Source of the DNA: Apostichopus japonicus
Taxonomy: Eukaryota; Echinodermata; Holothuroidea; Aspidochirotida; Stichopodidae
NCBI RefSeq assembly: GCF_037975245.1
Contig: NC_092569.1
Location: forward strand, 6,628,501 to 6,692,500
DNA length: 64,000 nucleotides
Direction of reading: 5' to 3'
The notes under the pieces were generated by a model. It was not told where the DNA came from. It was given only the letters and a program-made list of their open reading frames with translations, and searched no databases. Below are positions 48,583 through 61,554 of the stretch, piece by piece (within the stretch, counting starts at the first letter, position 1; each line of letters opens with the position of its first letter). A program made the position numbers and the translations under genes.

Positions 48583-50841
48583 ATGTAGTAAAGAACAGTA
48601 TAAGAGTAAAATGTAAAGCAAGTATATCATTAAGAGGAAGCTGGAGTAACTCTGTGTAGAAAGCTTCCCTGCATCAATTTATACTCTCCAGCAAACAAAG
48701 CTTAAGATAAATCCCTGACCACACAAAACAGCCAACAAAAGAAGCACCAGTGGGAAAAAGCTAAAGTAGTGATTCTCGCCAGCTGAACCTGAACCCTAAG
48801 ACCAGATAAACAGGAAGGACATACCCTACAGGATTGTGTTGATAGTTTATGTCAGCTAAATGAAGATGACCAGGAGAATAAAAGAGTGGTCTGAATCTAT
48901 GTGATAGCTATATAGAAATTCCTTTTGCCATGACAAGGAATCAAACCAGAGTTAAGACCCTTCCATTGGTTACTTGCCTTGACAGTACAGTATATGCAGA
49001 ACAAACTTCAAATAGCTTACATATTCTGGTATATTCTCAGATAATAGTTGACCTGTTGTTTAGGTCAAGTGGTGAAAATTGATGAAGGGACTACAGCTTA
49101 AGGCATGTATTTAATGGTCAGAAGGAAGTTACCTTTTAATGATATTTTGCAGATAATGTTTCACCTCTTGGTTAGCTGAAATTAGCAATGACATCTTACA
49201 TATATGGTTTGCACAGTGACATGGTATGGTATGGAGGGAACTTACTACTGAAAGTGTGGTTTGAATTTTTTAAAAGTCTAGTTTTCATATGCATGTGATT
49301 TACTACACTATGTCACTTCATATATACGTTTTCATTATAAGAGTAATCTTCCATTCACATATAAACCATGACCAAATATTGGTCTTTGAGAGGTACATAT
49401 GGATCATTACAAGACAAATCAAAGATGGCTGTGGCTGGACCCTCTCCAAAAATTACCAAAATTATTTTATGATTAAAACACCATTAAATAAGCATATTTC
49501 AGTTGCACTGCTTCAAAATTGGCTGATTAATCGCACTTTTAAATTCCAAAATTTATCGCCACGGTGACATTTTCTTGATCTTTGAGGTCCGATTTCTCAG
49601 CAATTAAACATCCTACTACCTTTCTTTTACAGAAGCATAAAGACTCTATCCCATTATAGCATGGACAATAAAAAAGTCTTTAAAAGCATGGTCTTGTGGA
49701 GTTAGGTCAACTTAAAAATGCCAAAATTATTTAATTTTGGTATGTTGTTTTTTCGCTTAAAAATGTGCTATTCTCAGTGATAAATTGCTCCTAAACTATT
49801 GCTTCAGGATATTTGAGGATATATTTTTCCAGTCCAAATCATACAAAACAATGATTACAATGCTTTCCTGTAATAAATTTGCAAGTTGTACAGCTCTAAA
49901 GTTGCTATTTCATGCTTCCGATTCAGCATGAGGAAGGGTTTAATGCCAATTTTTTACCACTTGAGGTATCAATGTGAGAGCTGTGAGGGTATTTTATTTT
50001 AATGATAAGCATTAAGTACAACTTACCAAAATGTCAGGGTTCTAGCTTTTCTCAATGTTCATTTATGAGCTGGTTAATTTGCCAAATGTACAAAGGAGGT
50101 CGTCTTTGACAGCCAATAACTCAAAACACGTCAAAATCTGATTATTTTTGCTAGAAGAGATATAGTTCCATCCTGTTTGTATAAAAAAATTCAGGAGGGT
50201 ATTTTGCCTCAATTTGAAATGAAAAATACTCAAAGTTTGCTATTTTTACAAGAAACATATTTTCCTGTTAGGGTAAAAGTGCATCCATCACAGAGACAAT
50301 ACTACAATATAGCTTGAGTTGTATGCAAGGCCAACAGTTTCTTTTGAAAGATGAATCTGGAGCTTTGTTTTGCTGGGCCTTCCTGTTTTTCCATCTTCCT
50401 CAATTTATGAATGGGTTAAGAACAAATGTAAGGTTTAAACTGACTAACCTGTGTATCTGGTGCTTTTGGTAATGTTTAGCAATTTGAACTGTAGTTAAAG
50501 TGAATACTTTTACATTTAAATCTACTGCAGTGTTTACTGTACCCATTAAATTCTTCTCAGCAATCAAAGCCTGTCTCTTCAAGTGAACATGGAGAAAATA
50601 CATTTTCACTGTTGGGTTGTACATTCATGGTTTTTAAGTATCATATTTCCTTGCTTCAACTTTAAGCACTCAACTCCTGACTGTTGCAAGGATTATTCTT
50701 TTGACTTCCGATCAAACCATCAATGAAATCACGTAATAGAGGAATAGAACTAAACCACAGGAGAAAATCCCTGATCCTCATTACAATGCCCTTAACTATC
50801 GTGAATAAATTTAACGTATCTATCACCTGTATCTGTGCTGT
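48583..50841. other. AT-rich gap
   Basis: I see no gene, RNA or identified repeat. Short frames here (under 95 codons) lack any recognisable similarity. Confidence 0.5.
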
Positions 50842-51465
50842 TATTCTCCGCACATGGTACTTTACGCTGACAAAAAACAGTACTTTCAGCACAACAAATT
50901 TGTCAGCGCAAAATACCATTTTTTTTTGGAAGAACAGAATGGCTTACCAAACTGAATAAGCACACTGAAATGATTTTGGAGGAAGGAGGATATAATTTGG
51001 CTGGAACAGGATAGAATTTCGCTCCGAGACTGTAGATTCTCAGGAAAGATTAGGTATGGAAGAGGAATAATGCTTTAATACAGGTGAAAAAAGGTGAAAC
51101 AGAGCTTCTTAAACCATTATTACGGGGACTGCATTTTAACACTTTACTTAATCCATGACTACGCCGGCCTCCTTTTGCCTTAATAAGCCAACCGCATTGT
51201 ACTTCTTTAAGTTATTCTTAATTACACACACCCATGCCTTCCGTAAATTATAAGCAACTTTACATCACTGACATTCACTCAGTTTAACCACCCTTCTTGA
51301 CTTTCTTTGATGCTTGCACACGTTATGTTCTTCATCCTGGATTTGGTATCCTTAAAATTGAAGAAAATGCTAGTGCACATGTTAGTGGAAATAAAAAGTT
51401 TTTTTTCCGCAAAAGAAACTTTTCAGCGGAATGTCATCAGGGGAAAGTACCGTGTGCGGAGAATA
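50842..51465. mobile_element. ~620-bp MITE with TATTCTCCGCACA ends
   Basis: The ends TATTCTCCGCACATGGTACTT (50842) and the complement of TATTCTCCGCACACGGTACTTT (to 51465) match with one difference. The outer TA on each side fits a Tc1/mariner-type TA duplication. An internal short hairpin (GCTGACAAA / TTTGTCAGC) is near 50866-50910. The 78- and 85-codon frames over its left end are not genes. Confidence 0.7.
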
Positions 51466-52435
51466 GCTGAAACTACTGGCCTACGTTTCGGGCTAGTACT
51501 AGCCTAACGTAGCAACGGCCTACAATATCAGTACAGCATGCAAATGGGGGGCTTATACTAAAGTAATTTATAGCTTAGACTAGGCCTTGATCTGTCTTTG
51601 CATAAATCGTCAAGTTGATTATTACCTTTATGATTGTAGCCATAAACAAGAAGAACAATTTCATACACACAAACAGCGATCCGCTTGATCTGTTTCTATT
51701 TCACATGGCACAGTAATGTTTGCTGCTCGATTTTCGTCGTGTTCATACTCTATCAAGCGTCTGAGTGCCCAGCTGCAGCAACATATTACACTTTGCTGAG
51801 CTGTATACACGCACGTGAAATAACCCGCCGTTCTGCACATGTGAGTATTGTGCAGCCCATGGGAAGAGCCATGTGAGTTGGCAGAAATTAAGATTTGGTT
51901 CTTTTCATTTATGGTTATTTACGGGGGATCAAACCAAATAATCTGGATGTTTTGATCTAGCAATTACATACCAATAGCGATTATCATTAATTAGTGTTAT
52001 TTTGCCCGTTCCGTTTTTCTAATTAACCCTTTCAGGTACGACAACGACGCCCAACCTTACTAACTTTACTTTCGAAAACTTTTCAAGATGATTAATTGTG
52101 TATCGAACAAAACGAAAAAAAGTATGCTTTTTCAAAAATATTATTGTGACCATCAACTATGCCAATAATGAATTCAATGTTAAATGATCTTGAAAAAGTC
52201 TGCCAGATGTTTGGAATAAGTATTCTTATCTGGCAATAATGTCGATTACGCAATCACCATCACAGAGAACTCGTCCAACCATTCAATTTTAATGAGTCGA
52301 CGTCCAACTCACTGAAGGTAATACCCAACTTCTGCTTCCACAATTTCTGAGGAAAGAATTCTCGACAAAGTGAGCTTGGGTCCCCAGGACGCAATTCAAC
52401 CCTCATCACTAGCAACGTGTCCGTTCTGTAGGAGG
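51466..52435 (+). promoter_or_regulatory. Upstream region of the C8orf76 orthologue
   Basis: This is the likely site of the C8orf76 promoter and possibly of the divergent Tudor 5' exon. No TATA box or exon could be fixed. The frame that leads into the first coding exon is open from 52322 without an ATG before 52436. Confidence 0.3.
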
Positions 52436-55400
52436 ATGGACGAAAAAAGTCATTTTGATGAGAATCATTTTGAGAAAGGTCGTGATCATTGCCCTGACGA
52501 AGAATCGTCATATCATCCAAAACTTCGTGAATCAACTAGTGTAAGTTTCTAATCATAGGGACTAAAGTTAGGACGAGTTAGGCCTAACAAGTATGAAGTT
52601 TATTGTCACTGAGTGGTGCAGTTTATATGTGTAACAATTCGAATCATTCCACAGGAATACTTGCATTATCAGATACATAGGGGTTACTACTTGGACTCAA
52701 TGATCAGACGGTCCAACGATCATCGTAAGGCTAGGATACAGATTTATCTAAATATCACATAGCCTAGATACTATTACTATTACTAAACTTCAATGTTTTC
52801 AATTGAATAAAACTTTGCTAATGAAAGTGCACTGCAGTGATAATGAATAAATTATTTAATTGTACCCCTCATCAAAGAAGTTTTTACCTACCAAATAATT
52901 CTTTCTTTCCTGTTATACAGTGGCTTCTCAAAGAAAATATCAACCAAAGTTCATGTGTTGTTGATATACTATCTCAAGCTGACCACTTCTTTTACACAAG
53001 AAACTGGCATCGGGCTGCTCAACTCTATCTACAAGCCCGGGAATTACTCAACGAGAAAGGTGCCCTGTTACAAAGGATAACTTTGGAATCACTCTCGAGG
53101 TGTTACTTGCATCTAGAGAAGTATGAAACATCCATGGAATGGGCACAAAAATTGGTTAGTACTTTATTATGAGTACTAATATTGTGGAGAAGGCTTTGCA
53201 ACAAATCTGACAAAACTCAAAATCAGAAGCTGAGTTAAAGAGCTAATATGGCTTATCAGAATATCTGATGCCTGTAATGGTTAACCAAAATAATTTAAAA
53301 CTTTTGTATAGGCCTAGGTGTATTTTCATGTTTATTTTTTTTCTTTCATCCTGTTTGTGTGTGTGTGTGTGTATGGATGTCAGTTTTCTTAGGTTTTTAA
53401 TTGTCTATCATATATACCTAAAAGGCTAGAGTTTTGTAAACAATACAAAAGAGAAATGGAAAAACTAGAATGAAAACTTGTCAGTTTCATTGAAAGCTAA
53501 AACCTGCTGTGGTTTAAGGTTTACCACATTTCAATCAAAATCAATTTTCATTTTGCCCTAACACTAATGGTCCTGTCATTGTGCACCATTGATGATGTCA
53601 GAAAGTAGGGTTTAAAAGCAAAAGCAAAATTCTTTTTAGCAAGAAGTCTTAAGCTTCTGGCCAATTGGTAACAGGTATGGTATTGAATTACACCAGACCT
53701 AGCCTTCATGATGATACTGAGAGTATATACTACAGCTAACTTTAAATGTAACTTTGAATGGAGTTAATAGACACTGGACTTTGTAGTTTTGCAACTTGCC
53801 TTTGTCCTATTACGTATGATTTACATAAGTGTTTCTCTTGTGATTTCAGTTGAAGGTGTGCCAGTCTTCAGAACATCGAGTCATAGCACATAATCTCATT
53901 GCTGACATATGCCATGGACTAGGCCATTCAGAAGGTAAGTGGAAGTACCATAAGAATGCTATATAACATTGCTACAAAGCTCAAAGTATACTTGATGGTG
54001 TCAACTGATGTAATATTCAAGTACAATATACCCGCTTAATCATATTCATACAAAAATCAGGAACTCTATGTTACTCGCAGATCAGTCACGATGAAAATTA
54101 TGTATTTGAAACAAGTGAGAACAAGTTCTTGTTTATTGTTTTAAAAATGCCCACAGGATTAGTAAATCTGCACAAAGTTCCTTTGACTGATCATTTTAAT
54201 TTTTACAGACCATCAAATCTAGTATTTAGAGAACTTTAGGTGATAAGAGGTTTGGCTTCCACTTGATAACTGAAACCTGAGGTTTCTTATATTTTGTTTG
54301 TGTCCTTCAATAAGCACAACCTACTGCATACCTGTATTATGAAGAAATCTTGACACTACTTGTAATTAGCTATACTAAGGGAACGCCTGCATCACTTCAA
54401 ATGACTACTTCTCGAATGAAGAATAAGTTCCGATAAAAACCCGCACACTCACAACTCGATTCAACTGGACTTGGAATATCATAGTTGGGCAGTGTGCATG
54501 TCCTTAAGACTACAGCTGATCAAGATTATGATAGTTTTTAAGTCATGACTGCTTCAGATGCCGGTCACAGTGTAGCGGTTAACACCAAAAGCTATCCAGT
54601 CTTAACGAGTGTAACGAGTCACGGGAACAAAATTTTGCATATGACGTCCTAAGCGAGCACGGTGTCGTTAACAGAAAGCAGTCATTGCGTGTACTTATCA
54701 GAACTTCAGCGTGCTGTGATCAGTTGTTTCTCTATGGGGTCATAACAAATATGTAAAGTAGGTCACGGCTGTGATTTGAGTCGGGTCGTGATGAGTCAGG
54801 CAGTGTGTGACCTACTTAACAGACATAATTTGAAATGGTGAACAAAGGCCTATAATTTCACAATATATTACCACTTAAAAAAATCTACTGGCTAAAATCA
54901 TAGCTCTCACTGTTATTTTCCTATATTACAACACACGTCAGTTACTGCACTGTACAGGCAATATGAGAGCATCCCAATAATGTTTGATAGTGTTATTTGC
55001 AGGACTTTGTTAGATACAGATCCTTTGATCATTGTTAACCTACTCACTTGTGTTTGTATGTTCTACTGGCAGGCAAAATGACTTTTAATTACTTAAGAAT
55101 GGGTTAGTCCAGTGGCATTTAGACAGTAACTAGCGGGAATTGTGAGGCTTGGAAATGCCATTTCTCTCATACCTTGTTTGTGAATTGGGAAATTTGGTTT
55201 GATCCTGCCCTTCAACTGGTTTTCAAGTTTACATTGTTTGCCAGTGCAGTTGCACTGCAGTATCGTTGACTTTAGTATCTTTGACCTCCCTCGGTAAATA
55301 GAAAAGTGATCAGATGCTACGTATTCACTCCAAATGTTAGGATGTTATCGTGTACCCAACAGTAGTTTGACTGAGGTAGATTTTATACACAGATCTATGT

Positions 55401-58400
55401 ATTTTGTTTTGTAGCAACTCATAGTAACATTACTTTTCATTAAATCTGTTTTATTACCAAACAGAGGAAGGAGAACACTTGAAATTTTGTCTGTCAAGGC
55501 AACCCCTAAATGGCAGCCATTGGTTTCGTCTCGGTCTATCATATCTATCTAAGAGTGGAAAGCGTTCTATTCGTTCTGATGTTGGAGGTAAAGACAGGTG
55601 CCATCACAAGTTCAGCAAAAGCACAGAAGAAATTGACCACCAAATTAATAATGCAGATAGGAATGAAGTGAATGCAGAGCTTGAGTCCATGATGTCACAA
55701 TCCAACATTTCAGGACACCAAAAATGTGAATCAATGAATAGATTGAAAAGTAAAGCGATGGAAAATAATGATGGCAATAGAAGCAAACTCGATATAAATT
55801 GTGAGAAAGGGCAAAAGCAAACTGACGAGGGTGTGGGCTTAAAGAGTGAAGTTGCCATGGGAGATATGGGAGAAGACGGAATACGGCAGGATAAGGGAAG
55901 TATAGATCAGGAGACAGAACTTATCACTACTACAGAACAAAATGGTGCTGATGTGAAGTACGAGCAGAGAGAAGATAGCAAGAAATGTAGAAATGAAGAT
56001 GTGATCAATAACAGCACCAGTAAGGAACAGAGGAACGAGGAGGAACAAGTGACGGATAAAAGCACCAGTAAGGAACAGTGGAATGAGGAGGGTGTTTTGA
56101 GAGGCGTAGGGAATCACCAGAGTCATGAAGGTTTGGAGACGTTCAACATTGAGGGCCAACTCAATGCAGCATCTCACAACATTGCAAAAAGTGGAGCACA
56201 TTCTTGCCATGGTACCAGCTCCACTGACCCTGACGACGAAATTTTAGCTTTGATTTGTTTCATAAGGGCTAGGTAAGTCGACTAGGTTAGAAAGTGAAAC
56301 AAGCAGGCACTGCAGGCAGCAATGTTGGCTTATTTTATTTTAATAATACTAATAATAATAATAGTAATAATAATAATAATAATAATGGTGATCTCAAACG
56401 TGCGCATATCCACCCGGAAGGTGCTCGAGGTGCGGAATAATTACAATGGTGGTTTGTAACATGCGCATATCCACTCGGAAGTCATGAAAGGGCACTTTAG
56501 CTACAGCATATCATCTCAGACTTTTAAGCTGGCCATCAAATCTGTTACTGTCCTTTGTAAAACTGTTGAAGCCACAAGAAAATTCTGTAAAGACTACATG
56601 CCTTAGCCTTCATAACCTCTACATTTGAATAGTGTTGCAGCGATTCTTTGTTGCCAGATCAAGTATTCAAACAGTGGTTTACTTTATGTATTTTTTGGAG
56701 GTTTGCTGTTTGTTCTTTATAGCCAGTTTGTTAATAAATACATTTTGCATACATAAACCATGAAGAACCTGTGTCATTGGACAGTCGGGGTTCATCGTAA
56801 CAGATATAAATGATTGTTTTTGTTTTAAATGATGTGGTAAAAAGTATATTGTTGTTTATATAATAATATGTTTCTTACTTTTCCTTTTTCTGTTTCTTAT
56901 CTCTAGACTGCTCTTGAAACAACCTACATCTTCATTGTGCAATACTAAAAGTAGAAAGGTTTTGATGGAGGTAAGAGAAAAATCAAGCACTGTGGCAATA
57001 AAATGATACCCATATCCATCTTGGGTTTCAATGAGTGGCAGTTGGCTTCATTTGATGCAAAACGTTAGGACCTGAAGTGACAGACAGTGGGCCTACACAA
57101 GTGAACAATCAGTGTTGTGTACAATATATAGTAAATACAATATATTGTTTACTAAAATGAATAGTAAATACAATATATAGTAAATTCTACTTGAAAGGAA
57201 CTTAAAAGATCATTTGAGGTCTCCAAAGATCAAAGTATGAAAATGTTGTAAAGCATGATAGAGTTATCCAAAGTAAAACTTCCAAAGTAAAACTTATTAA
57301 ATGAACTTGTACTTGGCCGGAAGATTTGCTTTAAGTTGGAGAATCCAGGCTAGTGACTTCCGTGAAAGTCAAAGGTCATTTGAGGTCAACAGACATGAAA
57401 ACATTGAAACCTTGTAAAACAGGCAAGAACCTTCCAGATCACATGCATTCAGCAATGGTCAAGGTTTGAAATGTGTCTGTAGAATGATTATTATTATCAT
57501 TTTACCAAATTTATATAGCGCTCTTTTCATGCTTAAGCATGTTCAAGAGCACTTTACAATGAAAACAAAATGACAAAACCCTTAAAATATGAATATGAAG
57601 AATGAAATTGACACAGCTTAAATGTTACTATTAAAAATAAATATATATATTTAAACGAAGGAATAATTTAAAAAATAATATAGATTTACAGTGAAATTCC
57701 TAAAAAAAAAAAAAGTGAGTTTTAAGTAAATTTAAGTAACAAAATGACAAAATCCCTTAAAATATGAATACGTAAAATGGACGCAGCTTGAAAATTAATA
57801 TAAAAATATATATGTATTTATATATCTATATATCTATCTAATGATGTGCAATAAGTGGCCAGCATTAAACCAGTTGGCCTCCCTCCCTGGTTATATGCTG
57901 CTATTCTTGCATGTATCCTACATTTTAGTTCAGTTTATTTACACTTGCGTAAAACAACAAGAATAGAAAAGGTATTGATACAAGAAAAAGTGTAGGAAAG
58001 CTGAAGTTACCAGATGCTTAGGTTGTGCTGGTCAGCCTGTGGATGAAACCATTTAAGTTGCTTTAAAGGAGAGTATACCCTAGCATGATAGTGGAAATGT
58101 AAAAAATAGATGAAACCATTGATATTTATAACAAGATAGAAAAAATATAGCTTGATACAGTCGACGTTGAAGGTGGACGACACCCCATATTCTCTCCCAA
58201 AATGTTATTTCACTGCCCGTGCTATGATTTGCCTAGGCCTAAAAGTATCTATTGTTTGGGAAGTCCAAAAGTTGCATGTTAGCCTGAGAAGACTCATACT
58301 GCTTTTAGTGTTGATCAAAAGGGGAGGGATGGATGATGGGAGGGTTCAAATGATAAAGTTGTCAGTGCTCTAAATTTTGGAAGACTTCAAGGGTCAGGAG

Positions 58401-58803
58401 TTGGCTGACTCTCATTAAGTATAGTTACTGTTTGTATTGCTGCTTGCAATGCTTGGGATTAACTTGAACAGTGTAGTAAGTTTTATCATTCTCTGCAGTT
58501 ATTTCCCCTCACTTTGTATAATTTTGTTTCTAACAGGTCGAAAGCCGTTTACAATTACTGGATTTCACCGAAGCATTTGTAGAAGAGATTCACCAGCTCT
58601 GTAGGAAACGCCAATTCCGTTTAGAAACGAAACAGAGTAAAACAGAAGATAACGAGAAGAAAGGGAGGAACGATACGAACCTAGTTAACGAAAATATCGA
58701 GAGTCGATTTGAAGACTTTTGGTTTCACGATATTTTACGTCAGGCTAAGAGTAACAAGATTAATGGTGATGAAGATGGGATTGCAGGGGTAAATTCATGT
58801 TAG
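52436..58803 (+). CDS. C8orf76: C8orf76 orthologue, TPR-like protein, 6 (or 7) exons
   Basis: Function is unknown; the family is a conserved metazoan protein with tetratricopeptide-like helices. Coding exons are 52436-52540, 52921-53154, 53850-53934, 55465-56272, 56907-56970 and 58537-58803. All introns are GT-AG and join into one frame (520 aa). Exon 2 gives TPR-like helices (ADHFFYTRNWHRAAQLYLQA, SLSRCYLHLEKYETSMEWA). Exon 4 opens LKFCLSRQPLNGSHWFRLGL, matching human [20 protein letters not shown]. The ALICFIRAR|LLLKQP and FEDFWFHDI strings match human ASFIRTRLLLQF and FEDKWFRKI. Exon 4 also has a long polar, probably disordered insert with a repeated STSKEQ(R/W)NEE. The ATG at 52436 has A at -3 and G at +4. 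An alternative ending uses a donor after 58788 and a seventh exon, 59008-59100, giving 546 aa. Confidence 0.82.
54000..55464 (+). other. C8orf76 intron 3
   Basis: The intron runs from 53935 to 55464. It contains GC-richer text around 54400-54800 than its surroundings, but no inverted ends or gene were identified. Confidence 0.4.
56338..56480. repeat. AAT microsatellite next to a GCGCATATCCAC repeat pair
   Basis: An (AAT)n tract at 56338-56387 is followed by two copies of TGCGCATATCCAC with CCGGAAG or TCGGAAG, about 60 bp apart. It lies in intron 4 of the C8orf76 gene. Together with TTATATAGCGC sequence near 57512 it is probably part of one widespread repeat family (inference). Confidence 0.6.
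57125..57440. repeat. AT-rich tandem motif and DR1-family monomers in intron 5
   Basis: At 57125-57186 'AGTAAATACAATATA' recurs about four times. From 57190 on there are two diverged monomers of the GGTCATTTGAGGTC family (GTCAAAGGTCATTTGAGGTC at 57367-57386). No gene. Confidence 0.5.
57486..57567. repeat. Dispersed TTATATAGCGCTC...AGAGCACTTTACA repeat
   Basis: An ATT-rich stretch is followed by TTATATAGCGCTCTTTTCAT and AAGAGCACTTTACA. This motif pair is a common repeat signature in animal genomes as I recall it. The AT-rich sequence to about 57840 contains a TATA/TATC microsatellite. Confidence 0.5.
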
Positions 58804-59007
58804 TTTAGTCAAGTAGAATCTTTGAACTTGCATTCTGTTTGTCCATCCATGTTGGTAGTAGATTGTGTAGGTGTACTCAGGGAATATATTACTGTAAAAC
58901 CTTTTCATAGCACTTTGAAGGCAATGAAGTTTGCCTGTAAAAATTAATTTTAAATTTTAAATTATTCACTGCTACTTATAAATGGTAGTTCTATGTATGT
59001 ATTTTAG

Positions 59008-59100
59008 ATCCACCTGCAAGCAGGAACTCGCGACGAAGCCATCATTGGTTTATCAAAGCCGCAAGCTGACCGAAGTCAGTCTCTTAGATTCAAATTTTAA
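59008..59100 (+). CDS. Candidate seventh exon of the C8orf76 orthologue
   Basis: It follows acceptor GTATTTTAG and encodes IHLQAGTRDEAIIGLSKPQ... ending in KF and TAA, 30 residues. It joins in phase 0 to a GTAAAT donor at 58789 in exon 6. CG-containing codons argue for real coding, but exon 6 also has its own stop at 58801, so the two endings may be alternatives. Confidence 0.4.
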   Translation: MHLQAGTRDEAIIGLSKPQADRSQSLRFKF

Positions 59101-59168
59101 TGTCCATGATTATGAATTGTCAATTGTCAACAACTCTGTATCTGGATGACATACATTTACAGTATCTT

Positions 59169-59234
59169 GGAGTGTCTCGAACTCGGTACCTTATGATTGA
59201 AAGGCACCGGCTTTACCCTCTGAGCTAACACTCC
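59169..59234 (-). repeat. tRNA-like sequence (SINE head or degenerate tRNA)
   Basis: On the minus strand it begins GGAGTGT and ends ACACTCC, which pair as a 7-bp acceptor stem. It has an A-box-like TTAGCTCAGAGGG and a B-box-like GAGTTCGAGAC. The length of 66 and a missing variable/T-stem part argue against a working tRNA. Probably a tRNA-derived SINE head. Confidence 0.55.
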
Positions 59235-59421
59235 CTCGTTCAAAAAGTGTTTGCTATAATCTGACATTATGCCTGGAGATTGGCAATGTCACAGAGAGAT
59301 CTCAGAATGTTCAGATATCAACATATGTCACAGCAGTCATATATATGGGTGCTTTTATGGGATTTCCCAGTTAATCAAATTTTTATTATAGAAAGGCAAA
59401 GAAGTGATTGGCTAATGTACA

Positions 59422-59484
59422 TAAAGAGTCAAACCAGCGACCTCAGGTCACATGTACAGGCTCTATGGACTGAGCTGTCCAGCC
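59422..59484 (-). repeat. Second tRNA-like sequence (SINE head)
   Basis: On the minus strand GGCTGGACAGCTCAGTCCAT gives an A box, and GGTCGCTGGTTTGACTC a B box. It lies about 190 bp from the other tRNA-like sequence on the same strand but is not a close copy. A tRNA-derived SINE is the best reading. Confidence 0.55.
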
Positions 59485-59989
59485 TTTAGCTAGGTGCAAT
59501 CTTTCTTAGGCTGTGAAGCCACATTACCTTGTATAATATTTCTGAGAGGTCGGGGTATCACCCCCCGTGGTTATTTGCTACGACAGGCAAGGAAGGAAGG
59601 AAGAGTGATGGCTATCCATTCCGTCAGGAAACTTCTGATATAACTATTTAAAAATTTGGATGTTCAATCCCAAAGGTTTGACTTTTTATCTGCAGTTTGT
59701 GCAATTTTTTAAGGTTTTAACTCAAAATGTTGATGTGCTATGCCAAAAAATTATACTTTTCAATGCAAGTTTTTTGATATCCACATAAAGAATTAAAAAT
59801 TTTAACAAGTCAACTCTTAAGTTTTGTTGTTATACTTTGTTGTCCTTACTTTGATACCCCAAACCCACAAATAACTCTTTGTGCATCGTACATTCATGTC
59901 TCCCCTCCCCCCCCCAACATTTCATAATTTATGTAATAACATTATTTTATGAAAAGGACGTATCACAATGATTGATGATAAATACAGAA

Positions 59990-60715
59990 CTTGTTGAATT
60001 AACCTTGTATTCATGATAACTCATAGAGTGCAGCTTGGGTACCATCCACACTTGGCACATGATAACTTCTGTGGAGGTCAAAGGTCAAGAGAGGCCTTAA
60101 AACCCAGTTATAATGATCATTGTCCCAAAAGCAAAGCTTGAAGGAACCGCATTTAGCATGTGGATCAACATAAGTAAAAGGAAATACCTTAATTATTGAG
60201 GTCAAAGGTCACCAGAAGAAATATAATTATTTCAAATTTAATAATGATTGAAACTTATAAATTCATCTCTGAGTTATCATGAATACAAGGTTTTCAGACT
60301 TTGACTTCTGTGTACCTTTCACCTCCACCAATTCCAATAGGGTTCTTGTACTCTCTACTTTAGATCTTCATACCAAGTATGAAATTCATTCAAGCCTTAC
60401 TAATTTTGCTGTTATCATGTTTACAAGGACTTTGACCTATGTTGACCTCAAATAAATGACCAATTTATATAGGGTTCTTGGACACACCAAGAGGGATCTA
60501 CTTATCAAGTATGAACTTCATGCCAGCTTCAGTTTGTGAATTATTATGTTAACAGTTTTTCAGAATTTTGACCTCAAATGACCTTCCATTTTGCAATAGG
60601 GTTCTTGTACTCAATAAGGTGCACCATCCACCATGCATTTATTGTGTTTACCATCAGGTATCACACAAACACACAAGTCATCACCATCGCATTCACCAAG
60701 GGTAAAAAGGATACA
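59990..60715. repeat. DR1-family repeat array
   Basis: Monomers share 'GTCAAAGGTCA', 'ATCATGTTTACAAGG', 'TTGACCTC', 'AATAGGGTTCTTG' and 'AAGTATGAA'. Perfect DR1 sites (AGGTCAAAGGTCA) are at 60075-60087 and 60199-60211. It ends with an AC tract and 'CACCATCGCATTCACCAAGG' near 60680-60700. Confidence 0.6.
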
Positions 60716-60967
60716 TCCTCACTCAGGCCTTTTAAATAATATAAAAAGAAATGAGGCCATAATTTGAAAGTTCACGGTAGGAATTTCATATAGGGTGCAA
60801 CCTAATTGAACAATCACTGCTGTAATTTTGTAATACACTTTATGACAGCTCAGAAGGAAAACAAATACTATAGGGTGAAAAGAAAGGTTTTCTTTGCTAT
60901 TATGGGGGTTCAAAATGCATACAATGGTTTCTCTAAAATGTTTTGAAATTTACCAAATTAAAAAACA

Positions 60968-61110
60968 ACCAGAAATCCAGTTAGCTTTGTGATTCAAAAT
61001 TCAAAATAACTATCTGAATGATGTAGAGCAAGTGAGTTAAATTTGTCCAAGAATTTAGTGACAACCAGAAAAGGTATGTACTGAGCAATCCCTTTTGGGC
61101 ATCAACCACG
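60968..61110 (+). repeat. Direct repeat, copy 1 (partner at 63517)
   Basis: It shares with 63517-63700 the strings CCAGTT(A/G)GCTTTGTGATT, TGTAGAGCAAGTGAGTTAA, TTTGTCCAAGAAT and GGGCATCAA. Copies differ by indels. The start, 'AACCAGAAA', resembles the ends of the DR1 repeat family. Confidence 0.7.
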
Positions 61111-61114
61111 TCGT

Positions 61115-61550
61115 TCACTGGTAAGGATTTTACAGTATAGAAATTTATACCAAAATGTTTCAATATCCAGAAAGAACAGTCTTCCCATGTGAGATATAGA
61201 CACAGATTACCAATTTTGAGCTGGCAAATCCCTTTAATAATTGTTAAAAGTAACATGACATTGCTTGTACATTGTGAAATTTTCCCCCCATTTGAGATAA
61301 CATTTTGACTCCTTGAGCCAGTTTGTGCCCAGGCATTTGAATTTGATAATACCTGTTGAATTCTTGAGGCTCAAAGGGTGAAAAATGATAGGACATTTAA
61401 GAGTATGCCTAAAGCATGAGTATAAACTCTGAAGCAGATTTCATTATCTGGATGCCAGGTATGTTTCACACACCAGAAGACCTACAGAGCCCCTTCACAG
61501 GAACTGAACTGACTTTGACCAAAGTTTGTTCACAAATTGAACATTATAGC
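61115..61550. other. Unrecognised AT-rich spacer
   Basis: No gene or repeat is identified. Confidence 0.4.
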
Positions 61551-61554
61551 ATTT

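Noticed and set aside
52370-52435. Upstream start of the first C8orf76 exon
   Set aside because: The frame opens with GTG, not ATG. The first in-frame ATG with good context is at 52436.
55604-56210. Minus-strand ORFs opposite C8orf76 exon 4
   Set aside because: Shadows of the exon's biased codon composition.
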